Position numbers and translations under genes: made by a program
Shown here: piece after piece, positions 37,201-44,948 of the stretch
Layout: the number at the start of each line of letters is the position of its first letter
Position numbering within the stretch: the first letter of the stretch is position 1
The notes under the pieces: generated by a model
What the model was told of the DNA's origin: nothing
Seen by the model: the letters and a program-made list of their open reading frames with translations, nothing else
Databases searched by the model: none
Assembly: GCA_947302435.1 (NCBI GenBank)
Contig: CAMYVQ010000004.1
Coordinates: forward strand, 27,783-91,782
Reading direction: 5' to 3'
Origin: an uncultured Prevotella sp.
Lineage (GTDB): Bacteria > Bacteroidota > Bacteroidia > Bacteroidales > Bacteroidaceae
Length of the DNA stretch: 64,000 bases

Positions 37201-37332
37201 GGCATGGGGAAATTCGTCCTTCGGCATGATGTACATGCCATAGATGCCCATCACAAACAGGATGCCTACAATGAGCAATGATATCGAGTAATGCTCCAAT
37301 GGCCATCGGAGCCAGCCCATTTTATTTCCCAT
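34231..37332 (-). CDS. RND efflux transporter permease
   Basis: AcrB-type permease with repeated TM blocks; MGWLRWPLEHYSISLLIVGILFVMGIYGMYIMPKDEFP. Confidence 0.95.
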   Translation of the reverse strand: MGNKMGWLRWPLEHYSISLLIVGILFVMGIYGMYIMPKDEFPHATIRQGVVVAVYPGATTEEVEQQVARPLERYLFTYGEVNRLKTTTQSQNGMCIVMVKLNDDVNNKDEVWSKIKHGLNGFKAQLPNGVLAIVVNDDFGNTSALLIAIESDLRSYRELKQYSDDLSDRLRRIPSVANVKLFGEQKEQISLYIDRQRLQAYGIGQQMLFSRLQAQGITTMSGSISDDDQQIPIHVEAQENSEEEIANQIIFSDPVTGKVARVRDVARVVREYEPHSSHIEQNGHPCMLLSMEMTPGNNVIQYGKEVERVLDEFRASELPEDVKITRIADKPKVVSMSISDFLRDLLISMLIIILVMMVLFPLRSAIVAAITIPLSTFVSVAVMYVMGIELNIVTLAALIVVLGMIVDNSIVVIDGYLEYLGKGFKPYDAAIESARQYFMPMLLATICICAIFYPFLITMKGVFHDCLEDFPVTITINLMVSLVLAVTVIPFLETRIIKLGQVSTDGNKITQWVQKTYDRVLDWTFAHPWMTIGGGIVVILLSCLIAPTLKIRLFPYADRDQFAVEVFLPEGKGLAETTVVADSVSHILEKDERITSITGFIGCSSPRFMDAYAPQMAGANYAQFIVNTKSDKATVDLLAQYQPQLSEAFPNAYVKFKRLDYLEVNELEYRFYGDNLDSLHVVAERLMERMRQMPELEWVHTDYFLPYPIINVELDPVTSAQLGVTRTTAQLALSATSGDLRVGQVWEGHYELPIVVKDDADMTFSDVANLGIASPASMVSGGNTTVPLRQIAKVQPKWSESRIMHRGGERCITVTAQFAQGVFTAPVEKEIARVMQEEIELPQGVRTEVGGEIEYGNEALPQIFGGIAIAEFIVFFFLLFNFKKYGVTIVCMVALALMIPGALIGLGLMDRALGLTSIFGLITLMGMIMRNEILIFEHAINLIKKHVEEHGDWTVDRNAYNNAVRQAAYEAGKRRMVPIFLTTATTAVGVVPMIIAQSSFWMPVGVTIFAGGIGSLIMVVSMLPVIYWKVSTK

Positions 37333-37362
37333 AACTATGAACTATGAATTATGAACTATGAA

Positions 37363-38514
37363 CTAGAAAATCACCTTCGTTCCTTCGCTCAGTTTCTGAT
37401 AACCTTCTGTGACAATACGGTCACCGATGGTCAGACCGTCAATGACGTTAATATAATTGCCCTGTGTCTGACCGATCGTCACAGTTGTGCGATGAGCCGT
37501 GCTGTCCTTGCCCACAGTCCACACAAACAGACTGCCGTCAGCCGGACGACTGGTGCTCACCGTCGGACGACTGGTACTCACCGTCGGACGACTGCTGCTC
37601 ACCGTCGGACGACTGGTACTCACCGTCGGACGACTGGTGCTCACCGTCGTCTTCTGTACGGCAGTCACAGGAACCAAGAGTCGTCCCGTATGTTGCGACT
37701 GTGTCGCAACAAACTGAACTGATGCCACCATCCCCGGCAGCAGCTTACGATCGCCGTTTGCCACATTAATTCTTATATCATACGTATGCGTGAGGGCATC
37801 GGCCTGCACCCCCTTCTCAATCCGGCCTCCCTGATAACGGCCATTGATGGCCTCTACCAGAACAGTCGTTGGGGTACTGGCATTGACAGCTCCGATCTCC
37901 GCCTCGGGAACTGCCACTTTCACCTTTACTGTCGAGATGTCAAGGATATTCACAACAGCCTGCGACGGTAAAGCTGTCTCACCTGCACCAATCAGTTTCT
38001 TGCCTATGACACCACTGACAGGAGCTAACAGCCGACAGTCGGCCAGGTTCTTTCGAGCCACCTCCAATTGCGACTTGGCCTGAGCCACCTTGCTCTGTAT
38101 TTCCACCCACTGAACCTCGGGCAACGACCCATTGTCGTGCAACATCTTGTATCGCTCCAAGGCATCGTTGGCCTGTGTCATCTGCGCCTCGGCACCGCTC
38201 AGTAAGTTGCGGGCCTGCATGTCGTCCATCTCCGCAATCAGTTGGCCTTTGCTTACGACCTGGCCTTCGTTCACCAGCACGCTTTTTACCACGCCCATGC
38301 CAGTAAAACTCACTGCGGTAGCCTCGCGTTCTTCCACAATGCCCACATACGTCTGGGCATTATCCACCATACCAGGCGACACCACCTGTGTTTTCACTCT
38401 CGTAGGAGCCGTCACGTACTGCTCCTTCTTGTCTCCATCGCTCGGCTTTGCCGCTTGCTTTTGGCAAGAACCCAGCAATATGACTGACAACAGTATCAAT
38501 AATTCCTTTTTCAT
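37363..38514 (-). CDS. RND efflux periplasmic adaptor subunit (lipoprotein)
   Basis: Lipobox LLGSCQKQ; barrel-sandwich/HlyD motifs; upstream of the permease. Confidence 0.93.
   Translation of the reverse strand: MKKELLILLSVILLGSCQKQAAKPSDGDKKEQYVTAPTRVKTQVVSPGMVDNAQTYVGIVEEREATAVSFTGMGVVKSVLVNEGQVVSKGQLIAEMDDMQARNLLSGAEAQMTQANDALERYKMLHDNGSLPEVQWVEIQSKVAQAKSQLEVARKNLADCRLLAPVSGVIGKKLIGAGETALPSQAVVNILDISTVKVKVAVPEAEIGAVNASTPTTVLVEAINGRYQGGRIEKGVQADALTHTYDIRINVANGDRKLLPGMVASVQFVATQSQHTGRLLVPVTAVQKTTVSTSRPTVSTSRPTVSSSRPTVSTSRPTVSTSRPADGSLFVWTVGKDSTAHRTTVTIGQTQGNYINVIDGLTIGDRIVTEGYQKLSEGTKVIF
37543..37647 (-). repeat. 21-bp tandem repeat (5 copies) encoding TVSTSRP
   Basis: cggacgactggtgctcaccgt repeated. 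Confidence 0.95.
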
Positions 38515-38665
38515 GACTAAACATCTTGTTTTGGGTTGCAAAATTAATCCATAATCGACTATCATTCATGTTTGATTTCACTTTATATATTATCTATTCG
38601 GCATCGAGACGGCAAAACAAACAAAATTGACTCCAAATAAAACATGGGATATGGGGAATTATCAG

Positions 38666-38673
38666 TAAATTTG
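38666..38673 (+). promoter_or_regulatory. -7 element TAAATTTG immediately upstream of the araC-type gene
   Basis: TAnnTTTG ends 4 bp before the ATG. Confidence 0.5.
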
Positions 38674-38677
38674 CAGC

Positions 38678-39589
38678 ATGAAACAGCATGAAGAAGTAAC
38701 ATTTCAGACATTAGCCAACAATGAGGACATTCAGATTGGCTATTCCGATAACGACATTGTGGTCGTTGACAGTATTCAGCAATTTACCGAGGTCAATACC
38801 GCCCACGTGGCCATGAATGCTGTCATCATCTGCACCAACGGCAAGGTACAGGCCCAGATGAATGGCATACAAATGGAACTGCACAAGAACCAGGTGGCCA
38901 TCGTACCCCAGAACGTGACGGTGACCGATGTGATGGTCAGCCCCGACTTCGACCTGAAAGGCCTGTTCCTTACCAACCGCATCCTACGTAGTTTCCTGCG
39001 TGAGAAAATCAGCATCTGGAACGACATGATGTATATCCATCGCCAGCATATCGTGACGATGGCCGAAGACGAAATCGTATTCTATACCCACTTCTACGAC
39101 ATGCTGACACTGACCATCGCTAAGGGAAAGGGCAATCCCCTACATACCGATATCGTACAGTCGTTGCTGCGGTCGGCAGTGCTTGGCCTATGTGGCACCA
39201 TGCAACAAATGCTGTCGACAACGGACAACCAACTTTCAACTCCGAACGCCCAACAGTCAACCGGCAAAAGCCATTTCCAGTGTTTTCTTGACCTGCTGCA
39301 TTCTACTGGAGTCAAGCATCGCACGGTGGAAGCTTATGCCAACGAACTCTGCATCTCGCCTAAATATCTTACCGTTATCTGCAAGAAGAATTCAGGTAAG
39401 ACGGCCAACGAATGGATTACGGAACATGTATTAGAGGACATCCGCTACTATCTGAAGCAGACCGACCTTAGCATCAAACAAATTTGCAACCAGTTAGGCT
39501 TCCCCAACCCATCGTTCTTCGGCAAGTATGTAAAGGACCACTTCGGCATGACTCCCATAGCGTTCAGAAACAGCAAAATTCGTGTTTAG
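38678..39589 (+). CDS. AraC family transcriptional regulator
   Basis: Two HTH motifs: VEAYANELCISPKYLTVICKKNSGKTANEWI; LSIKQICNQLGFPNPSFFGKYVKDHFGMTPIAFR. Confidence 0.93.
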   Translation: MKQHEEVTFQTLANNEDIQIGYSDNDIVVVDSIQQFTEVNTAHVAMNAVIICTNGKVQAQMNGIQMELHKNQVAIVPQNVTVTDVMVSPDFDLKGLFLTNRILRSFLREKISIWNDMMYIHRQHIVTMAEDEIVFYTHFYDMLTLTIAKGKGNPLHTDIVQSLLRSAVLGLCGTMQQMLSTTDNQLSTPNAQQSTGKSHFQCFLDLLHSTGVKHRTVEAYANELCISPKYLTVICKKNSGKTANEWITEHVLEDIRYYLKQTDLSIKQICNQLGFPNPSFFGKYVKDHFGMTPIAFRNSKIRV

Positions 39590-39594
39590 CGGAC

Positions 39595-39726
39595 AAACGA
39601 TATTGAATGATGTCGTCGTTGGGCTTGAATGATGTTGTCATTCAATATCAATGATGCCGCCATTCAATATCAATGACGGGATCATTGATATTGAATGGCG
39701 GCACAAAAGAACATCAATGGTGGAAA
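39595..39726. repeat. 22-bp-period array between convergent araC and susD
   Basis: Six in-phase units at 39595, 39617, 39639, 39661, 39683 and 39705. Confidence 0.85.
39655..39703. terminator. Perfect 22-bp-stem hairpin within the array; possible bidirectional terminator
   Basis: TGCCGCCATTCAATATCAATGA cggga TCATTGATATTGAATGGCGGCA. Confidence 0.55.
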
Positions 39727-39731
39727 GGGGC

Positions 39732-41627
39732 TTAGAAACCGATCTTTCCGTTCCAGTTGAGATACCAGTTAGTGCGGTCGCTCAGATCCTTTTTCAGCTC
39801 ACCCTGCACCTCGGCACGCTTGGCCTCGCCGCGACGGGCGGTGATGAGCTTCACCATGGCGGCACCGGGATTGGACTGACGCATGGCGTAGCGCATCAGG
39901 TCGTAGAAACGGGTGCCCTCGAAAGCGAACTCCAGTGCGCTCTCGTTCAGGATCAGACTGTCGACGAAAGCCTGCTGCTCGGCAATGGGCACGGCCACAT
40001 TCTTGGTGGGGTCAGCCGGGTTAGGCACCGAGTCGACGAGCTGATAGTAGGCGTTCATCGGGGTGTAGCCCGAACCGCGCGAGTGCATACCCATCGTATT
40101 GGCAGCATCGGTGGCGGTACCGGTCATGTGCTTGTCGGTGAACAGGCGATAGCTGGCAGGGAACTTCATGTTCAGGTTGACCATCTTCAGCGAGTCTTCC
40201 TTGCTGACGGTGGGATAGACATACTTCTCCATCACCTCGTCGTTCAGGCCCGTGGCGAGAATCTGGAATGCCATACGGGGGAAGCCGGCCATGTTGAGGG
40301 CCTCGGCCATGCGCAGATAGACCATCTGACGGCGCAGGACATGGATGTTGCGGCTCTGATACTTGAGGATGTACTGGTAGTTGTCGATGCGGCGAGTGTC
40401 GCCGTCGCCATAGGACACATAGACGTTGCCATACTGAGGCCATACCGACGACAGGCGCAGGTCGCCCGAACGATAATCGCTCAGACCTTCGGGAGCGTAG
40501 GTGGCAATGGTGGCATCGCGATTGATATTGCAATACTTCTGGGCAGCCGACAGGTTGATCAATCCCTGCGAGGGAACCAGACTGACCTGATAGCTATTGT
40601 TCAATGTGGAATTGAACAAGTCTCTCAAGGCACTGTAGTTCTTGTCGGAGGGCAGCGAGTCACCCGGAATCACCGTGATCAGCTCGCTCTCACGCTCATA
40701 GGTCTCTTCGTTTCTGGAAGCGAACTGCGACGAGAAGGTATTCACGTTCATGAGGTAGTTGCTGGTTCCGACGGGCCAGTAACTGCGGACCGTACCCGTG
40801 GGATAGGCTGTTTCGCTACCATTGCGGCGGCTGATGTAGTTGTAGTACCACAGGGCAGCCTGACGATACTCTTCCGCGCTCTGCGTGGAGCTGGCCAACC
40901 AAAGGTGGAGGTCGCCTAACAGCACGCTCATGGGGAAGAAGAAGAAACGCGAGTCGAGACTCTGGATCTTACCGTACATCGGGGTGGCCGTCGTGATGTC
41001 GAATGCCTCGCTGACGTAAGTGCCCGTAAGCTTCTGCAAATCGTCGATGAAGTAGCGGCAGATGTCCTCAAGCGTATAACGGGGATGTTCGCCCTCGGCA
41101 TCCTCCTGACTGAGGATCGGCTCGGTGACGAAAGGCACGCTGCCATAGTTGAGTGCCAACTGCAGATAGGTCCAGGCACGGATGCCCTTCACCACACCAT
41201 ACTCACGCATGAAGATATAGTCGTTGCGGCTGTTGCGCAGGGCCGTATCGGCATGGGCGATGTAATAGTTACAGTTGTTGATCACGGCATAGTAGTCGCG
41301 TGGGGCATTGTACTTGTTGTCGTCGCCGACATTGAAGACCGACAGGTCCTTCAGGTCGGCATCGGCGATATTGGTCACGTCGACCAGGTCGCCGCGCACC
41401 TCTCCAAAGAGGATGGTGCGGTCGCCCAAGGCCTGCAGCTTCGACAAGATGCCCGTCACGGAATAGAGCGTATCGACAGCATTGTTGAGATGCTCGCTGC
41501 CTGCATAGATGACGTGGTCGGACTCCTGCTCGAAGAAATCCTCACAGGAAGTGAAGAGAAAAGTGGAGAGAGGAAAGAGGAGGGAGAATACTCCTGCTAC
41601 CACCTTGTTATTTATCTTTGTAATCAT
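39732..41627 (-). CDS. RagB/SusD family nutrient uptake lipoprotein
   Basis: Lipobox FTSCEDFFEQESD; C-terminal ALEFAFEGTRFYDLMRYAMR. Confidence 0.93.
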   Translation of the reverse strand: MITKINNKVVAGVFSLLFPLSTFLFTSCEDFFEQESDHVIYAGSEHLNNAVDTLYSVTGILSKLQALGDRTILFGEVRGDLVDVTNIADADLKDLSVFNVGDDNKYNAPRDYYAVINNCNYYIAHADTALRNSRNDYIFMREYGVVKGIRAWTYLQLALNYGSVPFVTEPILSQEDAEGEHPRYTLEDICRYFIDDLQKLTGTYVSEAFDITTATPMYGKIQSLDSRFFFFPMSVLLGDLHLWLASSTQSAEEYRQAALWYYNYISRRNGSETAYPTGTVRSYWPVGTSNYLMNVNTFSSQFASRNEETYERESELITVIPGDSLPSDKNYSALRDLFNSTLNNSYQVSLVPSQGLINLSAAQKYCNINRDATIATYAPEGLSDYRSGDLRLSSVWPQYGNVYVSYGDGDTRRIDNYQYILKYQSRNIHVLRRQMVYLRMAEALNMAGFPRMAFQILATGLNDEVMEKYVYPTVSKEDSLKMVNLNMKFPASYRLFTDKHMTGTATDAANTMGMHSRGSGYTPMNAYYQLVDSVPNPADPTKNVAVPIAEQQAFVDSLILNESALEFAFEGTRFYDLMRYAMRQSNPGAAMVKLITARRGEAKRAEVQGELKKDLSDRTNWYLNWNGKIGF

Positions 41628-41662
41628 AATTTTCAATTTTCAATTTTCAATTTTCAATTCAA

Positions 41663-44600
41663 TTACAGGTTAATCTTCACACCTGCCACGATGGAACGGC
41701 TCTGCGGAAGCTGGCCCAGATCGATGCCCTGACCAATGATGGAGGTCGTCATGGAGAATTCGGGATCGCTGCCCAGATACTTCGAGAAGGTCAGCAGGTT
41801 GTTGCCCTGCACCCAGAACTGCAAGCCCTGAATGTACTCTGACTTGAGCGGCAACGTGTAAGAAAGGGTCACCGTCTTCAGTCGCAGGTAAGAACCATCC
41901 TCAATCCAGCGGTCGCTGAAACGTGCATTCTGCATGGGATCCTGGAAGGATATGCGCGGTATGTCAGTGACCTGACCTTCGGCCTGCCAGCGGCGGTTCA
42001 TGGCCTGAGTCTGGTTCATGAAGCGGCTGCCGCCCTCCAACTGTGAGCGCATGTAGTTATAGACATCGTTGCCAAGCGAATAGTTGAAGTTCACGTCGAG
42101 CTTGAAGCGCTTGTAGGCCACAGAGGTAAAGATGTTGCCATAGATGTCGGGATTCGGATCGCCAATCACCACGCGGTCGGCCTCAGAAATCTGGCCGTCG
42201 CCGTTCGTGTCGGTGAAGTGCATGTCGCCGGCACCGAAATAGTTCTTCTCACGTCCGTTCTCCGACATCATGTAGAGGGCTTCGCCATTCTTGCCGGCAG
42301 CCAATGCGTCGGCTGTGGTAGAGAAGACACCCTCGGTGCGGTAGCCGTAGAAGAGGTTGGCAGCCTGGCCCACCTGTGTGCGGACGGTAGCGCCATAGAC
42401 CTCGTTGTCGATATAGTCGACACCTCCGACCAGTTCGGTAATCTTGTTCTGATAGTGGCCCACGCTGGCACCCACCTGCCACTGCCAGTCCTTGAGGGCC
42501 AGCACCTTCATGGTGGCGGTCACGTCGTAGCCAGTGTTCTCCAGCTTGCCGCCATTGACCCAACTGTCGGGAATGCCGGAAAGGAAGCCCAACGACTGTT
42601 TCATGAGCAGGTCGCTCGTGGTGGAACGGAAGAAGTTGAAGTTGATGCCGAGGCGGTTGTTGATGGCCTTCATCTCGAAGCCGACATTAAAGCGGCGGGT
42701 GGTCTCCCACTTGATCTTGTTGCTGCCAATGCCTTCGAAAGCGAGGGCTGACACCGTGTGCAGGAACTGCGAAGCACGGAAGAAGCTCTGGGAGGCATAG
42801 AAGTCGATGTCGTCGTTACCACTGACATCATAACCAGCCGTCAGACGCAGGTAGTCGATACCCTTCACACCAGCCATCCAAGGCTCGTTGGTCATCACCC
42901 ATGAAGCCTGCACGCCGGGGAAGACACCCCAAGAGACGCCACCCAGCTTCAGGCCGCCGGCATCCTTACCGAAGCGCGACGACGACTCTGCCGTCAGGTT
43001 GGCCTGCAGGAAATAGCGGCCCAGATAGTTATACTCTGCCTGTGCATACCAGGCCATCATGTTCCAGTTCTCGTTGACACCCTCGTCGGAGGCATTCTTC
43101 AGACCAGCACTCATGAACGGGGTCTTGTCATTACCAGTGTTGTAGCCTAACTGGGTGTTCATGGAGTAGCTTTCCCAATTGATGCGCGCACCTCCAAACA
43201 GGTGTACGAAATGGGCGTCGTAACGCTGATGCCAGTCCAAACGGGTGTCGCTCATCACGGAGTTCTGCTTTGAGGCAAGCGAACGCACTTCGTTCTGCAC
43301 GAACTCGTTGACACTGCTCACAAAGTAATCGGGCACACCGTTCACAGGAACGTAGAACTTCTCGCTCGTGTTCACAAGGTTATAGCTGAAATGCTCGCTC
43401 AACGAAAGATTGGGGTTGAACTGATACTTCGGCGTGATGGTCAGGTTCAGCATCGAGTTCTCAAAACGGTTCTTGATGTCGCCGTCACCATATTCAAGGA
43501 TGGCAGCCGGGTTGCTCAACTTCCAGTTATAGCGTGTATAGCTGGCCAAGGCCTCTTTCAGGTAGCTCTCGTCCTCCACATCCAAGTGGTCATTGCTCAA
43601 ACGGCCACGGGCGTAGGTGTAGGGGCTGACGAAGGGGTTCTTGACGTAGGCCAGGAAGGCAGGCGACGTGGGTGTTCCCTCGTCGTAGCCTTCGGGGGCA
43701 CCGTCGTTGCGCAGGTTGCGCGTCTGGTTGGCAAACGAAGCGTCGAAACGCACACCGAGGTTCTTGGTCAGGGTGATATCGGTGTTGAAGCGGATGTTCA
43801 GACGATCCATGTCGTTCTGCTTCAGCGTGCTCTTAGCCGACGTGTAGCCTACCGACAGGTTGTAGTTGGCCACATCGTCACCACCCTCAATATTGATACC
43901 GTAGTTCTGGGTGAAAGCGGTGCGATAGACCTGCTTCTTCCAGTCGGTGTCCTGGTGGTACTGCTCATAATAATAATTGGAGGGATCCTCGGTAAGGAAG
44001 CGGAAATTGGTCAGACGGGTGTTGGTGGTCTTCAGCATTTCCGATGCATAGCCGCGATACTGGTCGGCACTCATCATCGAGATATACTTAGGCTCGAAGG
44101 TCACGCCGGCAGAGAGGCTGGCCGTGATACGGGTGGCCATAGACTTGTTGCGGCGGGTTTCGATCTGAATGACACCGTTGCCGCCACGGGCACCGTAGAG
44201 GGCCGTACCATTGCGGAGGACAGTGACACGCTCAATGTCGGCAGGGTTCAGGTTCGACAGGATGTCATTGTAGAAACCCTCATGGAGCAATTCGCGCGAA
44301 TACTGCTGATCGATGATCACACCGTCGATGACGATGAGGGGCTGGGCATTCAGATTCAGCGAGTTCAGACCCTGCACAAACATCACGGCACCTACGCCGG
44401 GCGTGCCGTTGCGGGCAATGGTATGCACTTGGGCACCCACCTGCTTCTGCACCTCGTCCTTGATGTTGATGGCGTTGGTGTACTGGAAATTCTTGGCCTG
44501 GTACTCGTTGCGTATGTTCGTGTTGAGCTGATAGTCAGTGGCGAACACCGAGGGATAGAGCAGAATGGTCTTCTGCTGCTCGCCCTTCTGCAAGCCCATA

Positions 44601-44923
44601 CGCACAATGTTGTGGTCGGGAGTGGAAGCAACAACTTCGTTGGTGAACAAGGGCACCTTCAGCTCGTAGCTTCCGTCGTCGTCGGTCAACACGCTATAGC
44701 CATCCAGCTCGGCGGCACGCACAATGGCACCGCTGATGGGCTGCTTTGTGGTGGCATCCAGCACACATCCCTTCACGACACGTGTCTCATATTGCTTCTT
44801 TTTGACAGCGAAAGTGCGCACGGTGGTGTCGTCCTCTTCCTCTGTCTCCTCCTGTGCGGCCACATTCAACGGAAAGGCCAGCAGCAGTGAAAGTCCGAAT
44901 AAGATATATTGTTTCATATTCAT
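41663..44923 (-). CDS. SusC/RagA family TonB-linked outer membrane protein
   Basis: Carboxypeptidase-regulatory-like domain; plug IVIDGVIIDQ; C-terminal IVAGVKINL. Confidence 0.95.
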   Translation of the reverse strand: MNMKQYILFGLSLLLAFPLNVAAQEETEEEDDTTVRTFAVKKKQYETRVVKGCVLDATTKQPISGAIVRAAELDGYSVLTDDDGSYELKVPLFTNEVVASTPDHNIVRMGLQKGEQQKTILLYPSVFATDYQLNTNIRNEYQAKNFQYTNAINIKDEVQKQVGAQVHTIARNGTPGVGAVMFVQGLNSLNLNAQPLIVIDGVIIDQQYSRELLHEGFYNDILSNLNPADIERVTVLRNGTALYGARGGNGVIQIETRRNKSMATRITASLSAGVTFEPKYISMMSADQYRGYASEMLKTTNTRLTNFRFLTEDPSNYYYEQYHQDTDWKKQVYRTAFTQNYGINIEGGDDVANYNLSVGYTSAKSTLKQNDMDRLNIRFNTDITLTKNLGVRFDASFANQTRNLRNDGAPEGYDEGTPTSPAFLAYVKNPFVSPYTYARGRLSNDHLDVEDESYLKEALASYTRYNWKLSNPAAILEYGDGDIKNRFENSMLNLTITPKYQFNPNLSLSEHFSYNLVNTSEKFYVPVNGVPDYFVSSVNEFVQNEVRSLASKQNSVMSDTRLDWHQRYDAHFVHLFGGARINWESYSMNTQLGYNTGNDKTPFMSAGLKNASDEGVNENWNMMAWYAQAEYNYLGRYFLQANLTAESSSRFGKDAGGLKLGGVSWGVFPGVQASWVMTNEPWMAGVKGIDYLRLTAGYDVSGNDDIDFYASQSFFRASQFLHTVSALAFEGIGSNKIKWETTRRFNVGFEMKAINNRLGINFNFFRSTTSDLLMKQSLGFLSGIPDSWVNGGKLENTGYDVTATMKVLALKDWQWQVGASVGHYQNKITELVGGVDYIDNEVYGATVRTQVGQAANLFYGYRTEGVFSTTADALAAGKNGEALYMMSENGREKNYFGAGDMHFTDTNGDGQISEADRVVIGDPNPDIYGNIFTSVAYKRFKLDVNFNYSLGNDVYNYMRSQLEGGSRFMNQTQAMNRRWQAEGQVTDIPRISFQDPMQNARFSDRWIEDGSYLRLKTVTLSYTLPLKSEYIQGLQFWVQGNNLLTFSKYLGSDPEFSMTTSIIGQGIDLGQLPQSRSIVAGVKINL

Positions 44924-44948
44924 GATGATTCAAATTTCAAAACAGTAA

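Noticed and set aside
37464-37769. Plus-strand SPSDDWY-repeat ORFs
   Set aside because: Antisense reading of the 21-bp VNTR in the RND adaptor gene.
43391-44890. 499-aa plus-strand ORF, and similar ones at 46979-48394, 54856-56394 and 39651-40919
   Set aside because: All lie antisense to well-supported SusC, SusD or FAS1 genes and are rich in shadow-type L/V/H/G residues.
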